From contig SKPT01000072.1 in NCBI GenBank assembly GCA_007119405.1, positions 1 through 9,236 on the forward strand: a stretch of 9,236 nt of DNA, read 5' to 3'. This document shows, piece by piece, positions 1-5,762 of the stretch. Within the stretch, counting starts at the first letter, position 1, and each line of letters starts with the position of its first letter. This DNA comes from Phycisphaeraceae bacterium. GTDB lineage: Bacteria > Planctomycetota > Phycisphaerae > Phycisphaerales > Phycisphaeraceae. The notes below the pieces were generated by a model. That model ran no database searches and was not told the origin of the DNA. It was given only the letters and a program-made list of their open reading frames with translations. A program made the position numbers and the translations under genes.

Positions 1-157
1 GGGCGGCCAGAATCATATATAAACTATCATTTAACAATTGTTTGCGGTATCGACCGGGGTTGGCGATGGCGGTGTCGATGGTGACACCTGTGCAGGTTTT
101 TTCGCCGTTGCGGCAGAAAAGTCTTGACCGACCTGCCGGCGGCGGTACATTGAACCG
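1..157. other. Upstream intergenic region of the LacI-family gene
   Basis: No credible gene is visible here. The first 45 bases are much more AT-rich than the rest of the window and include a 10-bp palindrome, AACAATTGTT (33-42), which could be part of a promoter or binding site for something to the left. A weak stem (GGTGTC 71-76 with GACACC 83-88) and a short ACCT/AGGT hairpin followed by six T (86-102) are present, but neither is strong enough to call a terminator. The promoter-like boxes for the repressor gene lie at 124-151. Confidence 0.5.
124..151 (+). promoter_or_regulatory. Candidate sigma70-type promoter of the LacI-family gene
   Basis: TTGACC (124-129, five of six matches to the -35 consensus) and TACATT (146-151, four of six matches to the -10 consensus) are separated by 16 bases. 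Transcription would begin near 157-159, at or next to the GTG/ATG start codons (158 and 161), giving a leaderless or nearly leaderless mRNA. This fits the lack of a Shine-Dalgarno sequence upstream of this gene. The perfect operator at 166-179 would then sit just downstream of the transcription start, a normal position for a repressor site. Planctomycete promoters often match the consensus poorly, so this remains a prediction. Confidence 0.45.
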
Positions 158-160
158 GTG

Positions 161-1222
161 ATGGATGTAATCGATTACACGAACCGATCGATCACCGTCA
201 AGCAGGTCGCGGACTTCTCGAACCTGTCCACCGCCACCGTCTCCCGCGTGCTCAACGGGGCGCGGAACGTTCGCCCGGCGACGCGGCAGCGCGTGCTCGA
301 GGCCGTCCAGGCCCTGGGCTACACCGGCAACCACGCCGCCCGCGCCCTGCGCTCGCGCCGGACCAACACCTTCGGCGTGATCTTCCCCTACATCGCCAGC
401 GGCTTCTTCAGCGAAGTCCTCATCGGCATGAACGAGGTCGCCTCGCAGCGCGGCATCCACCTGAACGTCGGCTTCGCGCACGGCGAGCACGACCAGGAGC
501 AGCTCGTCTCGCAGTACCTCCAGGACGGGCGCGTCGACGCCCTGCTCCTGATGAACCTGTCCATGCCCGAGGCCTTCATCCAGCAGATGGTGCAATCGGG
601 CACGCCGATCGTGCTGCTGGATCGGCCGGCCGCGTCGGCGGCGGTGCCCAGCGTGGTCGTGGACAACGTCGGCGGGGCGAAGGCGGCGATGCGCCACCTG
701 CTGGCGTGCGGCCATGAGCGAATCGCGGTGATCCGTGGCCCGCAGGCGTCGTTCGACTCGCAGCAGCGGCTGGTCGGCTGCTGGGCCGCGTTGACCGCGG
801 CCCAGCGCGAGCTCGAGCCGGACCTGCTCTGGGCCGGTGACTTCACCGAGCCCAGCGGCCAGGCGGCGGTCAGCGCGTGGCTCGAGGCGGGACGCGAACT
901 GCCCGACGCCATCTTCGCGCTCAACGACACGATGGCCCTGGGGGTCCGGGCGGTGCTCGATGCGGCGGGGATTCGGATCCCCGAGGACGTGGCGCTGGTC
1001 GGCTTTGACGATGTCGAGCCGGCGCGTCACGTGGGCTTGACGACGGTGCGCTCGCCCATGATGGAGATGGGCCGCACGGCCTTGCGCATGGCCGTGGCCG
1101 CGGCCGAGGGCGAGGGCGAGGGCACCGCGGGCCGGCCGGCGGCCCACCAGGTGCTGGATACGGAGCTGATCGTGCGCCAGACCTGTGGCTGGCGCCATCG
1201 TCAAGGGCCAGCCGACGGCTGA
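161..1222 (+). CDS. LacI-family transcriptional repressor
   Basis: This is a sugar-responsive DNA-binding regulator of about 353 residues, the usual LacI size. The N-terminal helix-turn-helix (roughly residues 10-35, with STATVSRVLNG as the recognition region) is followed by a hinge helix containing NHAARALRS. A periplasmic-binding-protein-like effector and dimerisation domain fills the rest. Its C-terminal half shows the family phrases ALNDTMALG, VGFDD and LTTVRSP. About ten extra residues precede the HTH, but no usable start lies closer to it. GTG 158 is an equally possible start, and no clear Shine-Dalgarno sequence is present. A Glu-Gly run (EGEGEG) near the C terminus comes from a 6-base tandem repeat. 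The next gene starts 38 bases downstream, so the repressor probably leads an operon. The effector is unknown; the adjacent glycoside hydrolase suggests an oligosaccharide. Confidence 0.96.
   Translation: MDVIDYTNRSITVKQVADFSNLSTATVSRVLNGARNVRPATRQRVLEAVQALGYTGNHAARALRSRRTNTFGVIFPYIASGFFSEVLIGMNEVASQRGIHLNVGFAHGEHDQEQLVSQYLQDGRVDALLLMNLSMPEAFIQQMVQSGTPIVLLDRPAASAAVPSVVVDNVGGAKAAMRHLLACGHERIAVIRGPQASFDSQQRLVGCWAALTAAQRELEPDLLWAGDFTEPSGQAAVSAWLEAGRELPDAIFALNDTMALGVRAVLDAAGIRIPEDVALVGFDDVEPARHVGLTTVRSPMMEMGRTALRMAVAAAEGEGEGTAGRPAAHQVLDTELIVRQTCGWRHRQGPADG
166..179. promoter_or_regulatory. LacI/CcpA-type operator (perfect 14-bp palindrome)
   Basis: TGTAATCGATTACA is a perfect palindrome with the central CG step typical of LacI-family operators. 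It fits every position of the CcpA cre consensus TGWAANCGNTNWCA. It covers codons 2-7 of the LacI-family gene counted from the ATG at 161. I infer that the encoded repressor binds here and controls its own transcript and the genes behind it. I saw no second copy in the other intergenic regions, so this is the only candidate operator of this type in the window. Confidence 0.75.
1106..1123 (+). repeat. Three tandem copies of GAGGGC inside the LacI-family gene
   Basis: GAGGGC occurs three times in a row and encodes EGEGEG, in a loop just before the C-terminal strand of the effector domain. The copies keep the reading frame. Copy number may vary between strains by slippage without breaking the protein. 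Confidence 0.6.
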
Positions 1223-1260
1223 TTCTTTCCCTGAATGACCCCATGCTGGAGGAGAAGACC

Positions 1261-2277
1261 ATGTACAAGTTCTGCGGGGTTGGCGTGCTCGTCGTGGCGG
1301 TGACGGGCGGGCCGCTGTGGGCGGGCGTGACCCAGATCGACAGCCTGATGATCCAGGAGCGTCGGTTCAACGACTTTCCCAACAGCACGCTCAACATCGT
1401 CAACGACTACCCGAATGAGCTCAGCTTCGATGAGCCGGACTTCGGCGAGATCGACTTTGACACGAACCTGTTCGCGAACATGCACGCGGGCTGGTTCTCC
1501 GCCGATGGCGGGGCCAGCGCGTTCGACCTGCTCAACGAGCACGGCTTCTCGTTGTCCTTCGACGTGACCCTGGACGCCCCGTTCACCAGCCCGCGCAAGG
1601 AGGCGGGGCTTCGCCTGGACACGGGGATCGCCGGCGAGGGGCTGTTCATCGTCACCAGCGACGGCGAGGTGGCGGCGTTCGGCGGGATCTTCCCGTTCCA
1701 CCAGTTCGGCACCGACGCGTACACGCTGGGCGAGACAGCGTCGCTGGCGCTCAACTACCGCCCGGGCGACGGCGCCGCCGGCGAGCTGACCGCGACCATG
1801 GAGTACGTCTTCAACGGCGAATCCAGCGGCCTGCTGCCGATGGGCAACCTGGAAAACGGCGTGATCGACGACAGCCACCTCGGGCTCTACCTGCAAAACG
1901 CCGTGGAGTTCGACTTCATCGAAGACGATTTCGGCAGCGCCGTATTCGAGAACATCGCGCTCGAGCCCCTGCCGGCCCACCTGTTCGGCGACATGAACCT
2001 TGACGGCGCGGTCGACACCGGCGACGTGGCGCCGTTCGTGCTCGCGCTGACCGACCCCGAGGGCTACACGGACACCTACGGCATCGATCCGGCGCTGATC
2101 GGCGACATCAACGGCGACGGGGCGTTCGACACGGGCGACGTGGCGCCGTTCGTGCAGTTGATCGTGGGCAACGGCGGTGGGCCGGAGCCGGCGGCCGTGC
2201 CCGAGCCGGGCACGGCGGCGGTGCTGGGTGCGGCGGCCATGCTGCTGCTGACGCGCCGCCGGCGCGGTGACCGCTGA
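1261..2277 (+). CDS. Exported protein with dockerin-like module and PEP-CTERM sorting tail
   Basis: This is a predicted surface protein of 338 residues. GGAGG at 1248-1252 lies 8 bases before this ATG; the in-frame ATG at 1243 contains that site and is rejected. A signal peptide ends near LWA-G (residues 21/22). Residues 22-235 form a domain I cannot assign; its strand-rich, Gly/Asp-rich look suggests a beta-sandwich. Two EF-hand-like calcium loops follow, DMNLDGAVDTGD (244-255) and DINGDGAFDTGD (282-293), each before an APFV helix, as in planctomycete dockerin-like modules. The C terminus is a PEP-CTERM signal: VPEPG (313-317), a hydrophobic stretch and an Arg-rich end, presumably processed by an exosortase encoded elsewhere. 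The next gene encodes a paralogue of the N-terminal domain, and the last gene of the array carries an almost identical dockerin-like module. Confidence 0.92.
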   Translation: MYKFCGVGVLVVAVTGGPLWAGVTQIDSLMIQERRFNDFPNSTLNIVNDYPNELSFDEPDFGEIDFDTNLFANMHAGWFSADGGASAFDLLNEHGFSLSFDVTLDAPFTSPRKEAGLRLDTGIAGEGLFIVTSDGEVAAFGGIFPFHQFGTDAYTLGETASLALNYRPGDGAAGELTATMEYVFNGESSGLLPMGNLENGVIDDSHLGLYLQNAVEFDFIEDDFGSAVFENIALEPLPAHLFGDMNLDGAVDTGDVAPFVLALTDPEGYTDTYGIDPALIGDINGDGAFDTGDVAPFVQLIVGNGGGPEPAAVPEPGTAAVLGAAAMLLLTRRRRGDR

Positions 2278-2334
2278 TGGGAACACAGGCACACATATTT
2301 CGATCCGGCCCGCGTCGGGCCAACTCACCTGGAA

Positions 2335-2342
2335 AAGGAGGT
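2335..2342 (+). promoter_or_regulatory. Strong Shine-Dalgarno sequence AAGGAGGT that decides the start of the second PEP-CTERM gene
   Basis: AAGGAGGT is complementary to the 16S rRNA tail over eight bases, the strongest ribosome binding site in the window. Its GGAGG core ends at 2341, 3 bases before the ATG at 2345 and 6 bases before the ATG at 2348. The second ATG has the normal spacing, so 2348 is preferred. Such a strong site suggests high translation of this surface protein. Confidence 0.75.
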
Positions 2343-2347
2343 GCATG

Positions 2348-3136
2348 ATGAAAGCAAGGATCGTTCAACTGGCCGCCGGGGGCGTTCTCGCGGCCCTGGC
2401 GACGGGCGCCGCGCACGCCAGCGTGCTCGACGTCAACGCAATGTTCGTCAATGAGCGCGTGTTCAACGACTTCCCCGACTCGACGCTGACGGTCACCAAC
2501 AATTTTCCCAGCGAGGTGATCCTCGACGATCGCGACGGCGTGGCCGAGGGCTTCGCCAACCGCCACGACGCGGTGGCGTCGACCGACGGCGGGGCGACGG
2601 CGGCGACGTTCGGGCTCGGCGACGGGTTCCGCATCAGCGCGGACGTGACGCTCGACGTCAGTGACCTCGAGCCCCGCAAGGAGGCCGGCCTCCGCGTCAA
2701 CAGCCCCGTCACCGGCGACGCGCTGTTCATCGTCAACTCCGACGCGGGCGAGATCGTGGCCTTCGGCGGCGGGGCGCCGTTTCACAGCTTCGGCTCGCTG
2801 GGCACCGGCGACGGATACACCGCGGGCGAATCGCTCTTCATGGAGATGATCTACCGCCCGGGCAACGGCGACCCGGGAACCGTCGAATACCGCATCGACC
2901 GCGGGGCGGGGATCGAGTCCAGCGGGCAGCTCAACTGGGACAACCTCGAGGGCGGGCCGGTGGACTACCAGTTGGCGTTCTACGTGCAGGGATCGGTGCA
3001 GGACGCCTCGATGACGGGCACGTTCGCCAACATCCAGATCGTGCCCGAGCCGGGCACCGCCCTGCTGCTGGGCGCCGCCGCCCTGGCGGGGCTCGTCCGG
3101 CCGCGCCGACGCGGCGTAAGCCCCGGCGCCCTTTGA
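2348..3136 (+). CDS. Exported PEP-CTERM protein, paralogue of the preceding gene without dockerin module
   Basis: This is a predicted cell-surface protein of 262 residues. The signal peptide ends near AHA-S (24/25). The body is clearly related to the preceding protein. Shared phrases include NDFP-STL near the N terminus, PRKEAGLR, LFIV-SD-GE-(V)AFGG, PFH-FG and YRPG. It ends in a PEP-CTERM signal with VPEPG at 232-236, a short hydrophobic segment and RPRRR. Unlike its neighbour it has no calcium-loop module between body and sorting tail, so the pair looks like a tandem duplication followed by gain or loss of the dockerin part. I do not recognise the body domain. It may be a carbohydrate-binding or adhesive beta-sandwich, which is inference from context only. 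The gene lies 70 bases after the previous stop and is followed by a GC-rich hairpin. Confidence 0.9.
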   Translation: MKARIVQLAAGGVLAALATGAAHASVLDVNAMFVNERVFNDFPDSTLTVTNNFPSEVILDDRDGVAEGFANRHDAVASTDGGATAATFGLGDGFRISADVTLDVSDLEPRKEAGLRVNSPVTGDALFIVNSDAGEIVAFGGGAPFHSFGSLGTGDGYTAGESLFMEMIYRPGNGDPGTVEYRIDRGAGIESSGQLNWDNLEGGPVDYQLAFYVQGSVQDASMTGTFANIQIVPEPGTALLLGAAALAGLVRPRRRGVSPGAL

Positions 3137-3145
3137 CGACACATC

Positions 3146-3178
3146 GGTGGGACGGGCTCAGCGGCCCGGCCCACCTTT
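3146..3178 (+). terminator. GC-rich hairpin with short T run after the second PEP-CTERM gene
   Basis: GGTGGG (3146-3151) pairs with CCCACC (3170-3175). After one mismatch, CGGGC (3153-3157) pairs with GCCCG (3164-3168), closing a 6-base loop. TTT follows directly. The stem is strong but the T run is short. It could be a partial terminator, or a 3' stabiliser that sets a different level for the upstream surface-protein mRNA and the downstream pseudopilin gene. Confidence 0.4.
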
Positions 3179-3209
3179 CGACTCGATCTCCTTCGATGGA
3201 GGCCTGGCC

Positions 3210-4001
3210 ATGATCGCGTCAACCGCATGGGCATCGAATCGCAGCCACCGGCCTCGGGGCTTTACGCTGATCGAGCTGCTGGTGGTGGTGTCGATCATCG
3301 CGCTGCTGATCGGGATCCTGCTGCCGGTGCTGGCATCGGTCCGCAACCGGGCGCGGGACATGACCTGCCAGTCGAACCTGCGGCAGATCGCCTTCGCGTC
3401 GCAGATGTACGCGATGGACCACGACAACTTCCTGCCGCAGGTCGTTGCCCAACTGCAGGGCCGGCAGATCGAGTTTCTGTGGGATTACGTCGGCGGCGAC
3501 GAAACGATCTTCATCTGCCCGATGGCCGACCGCACGGCGACCAGCGGCGAGCTGTGGGACGCGCCCGTTTACCCGACGTTTCTCGGCGGGCCATACCGCC
3601 TGCCGGGCGGGATGATCGGCCTCGACGACCGGGTCTTCCACACGGACTACAAGCTCAACGACAACCGCGTGGTGAGCGACGGCCAGGGGGGGACGATCCC
3701 GGGCATCACGCGCATGCGCACGGACCTGATCCGGCAGGCGTCGTGGGCCGTGGTGGCGATCGACATCGACTGGGGCACGCCCGGCCCACCGCCCGACGCC
3801 GACGTCGCAAGGCACGGCAACGGGCGCGGCGAGCACCTGTCGTTCCTCGACGGGCACAGCAAGTACATGGCTCGCGAGGACTTTCGCGAGCCGGAGACCG
3901 CCCGGCGCGACCCCATCGGCAACGCGCCCTGGATGGTCTGGGGCCACCCCGAGGGCCCGATCGGATTCGTGGGCAACCAGTTGCAGGTGCTCAATGACTA
4001 G
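3210..4001 (+). CDS. Prepilin-type N-terminal cleavage/methylation protein (type IV pseudopilin-like)
   Basis: This protein has 263 residues. GGAGG at 3198-3202 lies 7 bases before this ATG and supports this start over upstream in-frame codons. The type III signal PRG|FTLIELLVVVSIIALLIG has the prepilin peptidase cleavage site at Gly17/Phe18, Glu at mature position 5 and a hydrophobic helix to about residue 41. The QSNLRQIAFASQMYA region continues that helix, as in pseudopilins. Near the C terminus, His202 and Asp214-Gly215 form an H-x11-DG version of the H-x9-DG motif common in planctomycete pseudopilin-like proteins. No pilus ATPase, secretin or peptidase gene is nearby, so assembly would rely on machinery elsewhere. 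The position between surface proteins and a hydrolase suggests a role at the envelope, perhaps as a component of a secretion or uptake fibre; this is inference. Confidence 0.93.
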   Translation: MIASTAWASNRSHRPRGFTLIELLVVVSIIALLIGILLPVLASVRNRARDMTCQSNLRQIAFASQMYAMDHDNFLPQVVAQLQGRQIEFLWDYVGGDETIFICPMADRTATSGELWDAPVYPTFLGGPYRLPGGMIGLDDRVFHTDYKLNDNRVVSDGQGGTIPGITRMRTDLIRQASWAVVAIDIDWGTPGPPPDADVARHGNGRGEHLSFLDGHSKYMAREDFREPETARRDPIGNAPWMVWGHPEGPIGFVGNQLQVLND

Positions 4002-4022
4002 GCTCTGTCGGAGAACGTGCTG

Positions 4023-4220
4023 AACGGGTGCCCGTGGAGGATTTCTCGCGAAGGCGAACGTGGGATGCTTCCGGGGTGCCACACAGCCTCCCGAAGGGTG
4101 CTGTGTGCCGGGTACCATTGACGTTCGCACACACCACCCTGGCGGGGATGCCGTGTGCCACCCCGCATCAACCGTTTCACGCCGCGGGGCTTGGCGAGAA
4201 ATCCGCCAGTGACACCCGCT
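4023..4220. repeat. Composite palindromic element 1 (REP/MITE-like), before the hydrolase gene
   Basis: Most of the gap between the pseudopilin and hydrolase genes is one nested inverted-repeat structure. The outer arms 4025-4049 and 4194-4218 match in 21 of 25 positions, including an unbroken 11 bp (GGATTTCTCGC / GCGAGAAATCC). Inside are GCGAACGT (4054-4061) with ACGTTCGC (4121-4128), then CACACAGC (4080-4087) with GCTGTGTG (4100-4107). A side hairpin pairs GCACAC (4127-4132) with GTGTGC (4153-4158). GTGCCAC occurs at 4076-4082 and 4155-4161. The outer ends share a roughly 15-base motif with the element at 5619-5735. There is no coding capacity, and I saw no target-site duplication. Confidence 0.7.
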
Positions 4221-4246
4221 TATCGAACAATGGAGCACGAAACGGC

Positions 4247-5605
4247 ATGCGATGGACCTGTCTGGCGGCAGCGCTGGTGATGACGCTCAGCACCTCGACA
4301 ACCGCGTGGCCCGCGGCCGAGCTTGCCAGCGACGAGCGCGCGTTTCTGGAGGAGCTGTCACGGCGGTCGTTCCTGTTCTTCTGGGAGCAGGCGGACCCGG
4401 CCACGGGACTGATCGCGGACCGGGCGCGGGCCGATGGGAGCAATCGGCCTCAGGTCTCGAGCATCGCGGCGGTGGGCTTCGGGCTCACAGGCCTGTGCAT
4501 CGCCGCCGAGCGCGGGTGGGTCGAGCGCGACGAGGCGTACGAACGCGTCCTCAAGACGCTGCGCTACCTCTGGCACGAGATGCCGCACGAGCGCGGGTTC
4601 TTCTACCACTTCGTCGACCGCTCCACGGGCGAGCGCGTGTGGGACTGCGAGCTGTCGTCGATCGACACCGCCCTGCTGCTGGCCGGAGCCCTGACGGCCC
4701 GGCAGTACTTTCCCGACACCGAGGTCGCCGAGCTGGCCCAGAAGCTTTACGAACGCGTCGAGTGGGACTGGATGATGGCGGGCACGGACCTGATGAACAT
4801 GGGCTGGACGCCCGAGGGCGGGTTCCTGCACGCGGAGTGGGACAACTACAGCGAGCACCTGATTCTCTACCTGATGGCGATCGGCTCGCCGACGCACTCC
4901 ATCGAGCCGCGCATCTGGCACGCCTGGGCCCGCCGGCCGGAGATCACCTACGCCGGCAAGCACTTTCTCGCCTGCCCGCCTCTGTTCACACATCAGTACT
5001 CGCAGGCGTGGGTGGACTTTCGCGGCCGGCGCGACGACTACGCCGACTACTGGATGAATTCCGTCCTGGCGACGCGCGCCCAGCGCCGCATGAGCATCCT
5101 CATGCAGGACCGCTTCCCCAAGTGGGGCCCGAAGCTGTGGGGCGTCACCGCCTCCGACGCCGCGGACCATTACCGCGCCTGGGGCGGGCCCCCGGCCACC
5201 GACGACCTCGACGGCACCGTCGTGCCCTGCGCCGCCGCCGGCTCCATCCCCTTCGCCCCCGACATCACCATCCCCACCCTCATGCACATGTACGAAGCCT
5301 ACGGTGACGAGATCTGGACGCACTACGGCTTCGTCGACGCGTTCAATCCGCACACCGGCTGGGTCAACGACGACGTCATCGGCATCGACGTGGGCATCAC
5401 GCTCGTGCAGATCGAGAACCACCGCAGCGGCTTCGTGTGGGAGCACTTCATGGCCAACGCCGAGATCCAGCGGGCGATGGAGCTGGCGGGCTTTCGCGAG
5501 ATCGAGATGAACGAGGACGGGTCGTACCCCGTGCGGCATAACCGCGACGGGCACGAGACCTCCATCTACCGCACGTGGACGCAGGAGGATCGCCGGCGGC
5601 AGTAG
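4247..5605 (+). CDS. Exported glucoamylase-family (PF10091/COG5368, GH144-like) glycoside hydrolase
   Basis: This is a predicted glycan hydrolase of 452 residues with an N-terminal signal peptide (cleavage around residues 20-24), so it acts outside the cytoplasm. Family phrases appear in the expected order: RRSFLFFWEQADPATGLIAD (39-58), SSIAAVGFGLTGLCIAAERG (71-90), the acidic cluster WDCELSSIDTALLLAG (132-147, with Glu135 and Asp140), YSEHLILYLMAIGSPTH, FTHQYSQAWVDFRG, DGTVVPCAAAGSIPFAP, then YGFVDAFNP and GIDVGITLVQIEN. The length is normal for a one-domain member. Characterised GH144 relatives are endo-beta-1,2-glucanases, so a beta-glucan is a reasonable guess for the substrate, but the family name 'glucoamylase' and sequence alone do not settle it. 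The start is chosen for the signal peptide; the only GGAG (4232-4235) is 11 bases away. It carries no dockerin or PEP-CTERM tail. Repeat elements flank it on both sides. Confidence 0.93.
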   Translation: MRWTCLAAALVMTLSTSTTAWPAAELASDERAFLEELSRRSFLFFWEQADPATGLIADRARADGSNRPQVSSIAAVGFGLTGLCIAAERGWVERDEAYERVLKTLRYLWHEMPHERGFFYHFVDRSTGERVWDCELSSIDTALLLAGALTARQYFPDTEVAELAQKLYERVEWDWMMAGTDLMNMGWTPEGGFLHAEWDNYSEHLILYLMAIGSPTHSIEPRIWHAWARRPEITYAGKHFLACPPLFTHQYSQAWVDFRGRRDDYADYWMNSVLATRAQRRMSILMQDRFPKWGPKLWGVTASDAADHYRAWGGPPATDDLDGTVVPCAAAGSIPFAPDITIPTLMHMYEAYGDEIWTHYGFVDAFNPHTGWVNDDVIGIDVGITLVQIENHRSGFVWEHFMANAEIQRAMELAGFREIEMNEDGSYPVRHNRDGHETSIYRTWTQEDRRRQ

Positions 5606-5618
5606 GATGTCCTTGAGA

Positions 5619-5735
5619 AGCGGGTGCCACTGACAAGCGGAGTCCGTGGAGCTTGTCAGTGACGATGCTCGATGCGGTTCCGCCCGGCGTCACGCACTGA
5701 CAAGGCCGCGGACGGCCCTGCCAGTGGCACACGGT
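5619..5735. repeat. Composite palindromic element 2 (REP/BIME-like), after the hydrolase gene
   Basis: GTGCCACTG (5624-5632) and CAGTGGCAC (5722-5730) are perfect 9-bp outer arms. Two hairpins lie within. The left one has a perfect 11-bp stem, CACTGACAAGC (5628-5638) with GCTTGTCAGTG (5651-5661). The right one, 5695-5707 with 5714-5726, pairs in 11 of 13 positions and begins with the same CACTGACAAG. The layout of two related palindromes in one gap resembles a BIME. The ends match those of the element at 4023-4220. The element lies 13 bases after the hydrolase stop and could also form a strong mRNA 3' structure. Confidence 0.72.
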
Positions 5736-5762
5736 GAGCGGGCGCCCCTTGGAGGTGAGAGG

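Noticed and set aside
86..102. Intrinsic terminator before the repressor gene
   Set aside because: ACCT/AGGT with a GTGC loop is only a 4-bp stem before six T, too weak to call.
1201..2346. Long open frame on the - strand opposite the first PEP-CTERM gene
   Set aside because: It mirrors a well-supported gene with signal peptide, calcium loops and PEP-CTERM tail. Long antisense frames are expected in DNA with G/C-biased third codon positions, and its product is Arg/Val-rich low-complexity sequence.
4028..4246. N-terminal extension of the hydrolase frame
   Set aside because: The extra codons are the palindromic element read as protein, and the signal peptide begins only at 4247.
4247..5605. 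Hydrolase gene as cargo of a composite transposon
   Set aside because: The flanking elements resemble each other, but no transposase or target-site duplication is visible and each element is complete in itself. Independent insertions of a REP/MITE-like family are simpler.
5619..5735. CRISPR-like repeat array
   Set aside because: The repeated CACTGACAAG units are few, lie in inverted as well as direct orientation and have no regular spacers. They form hairpins instead.
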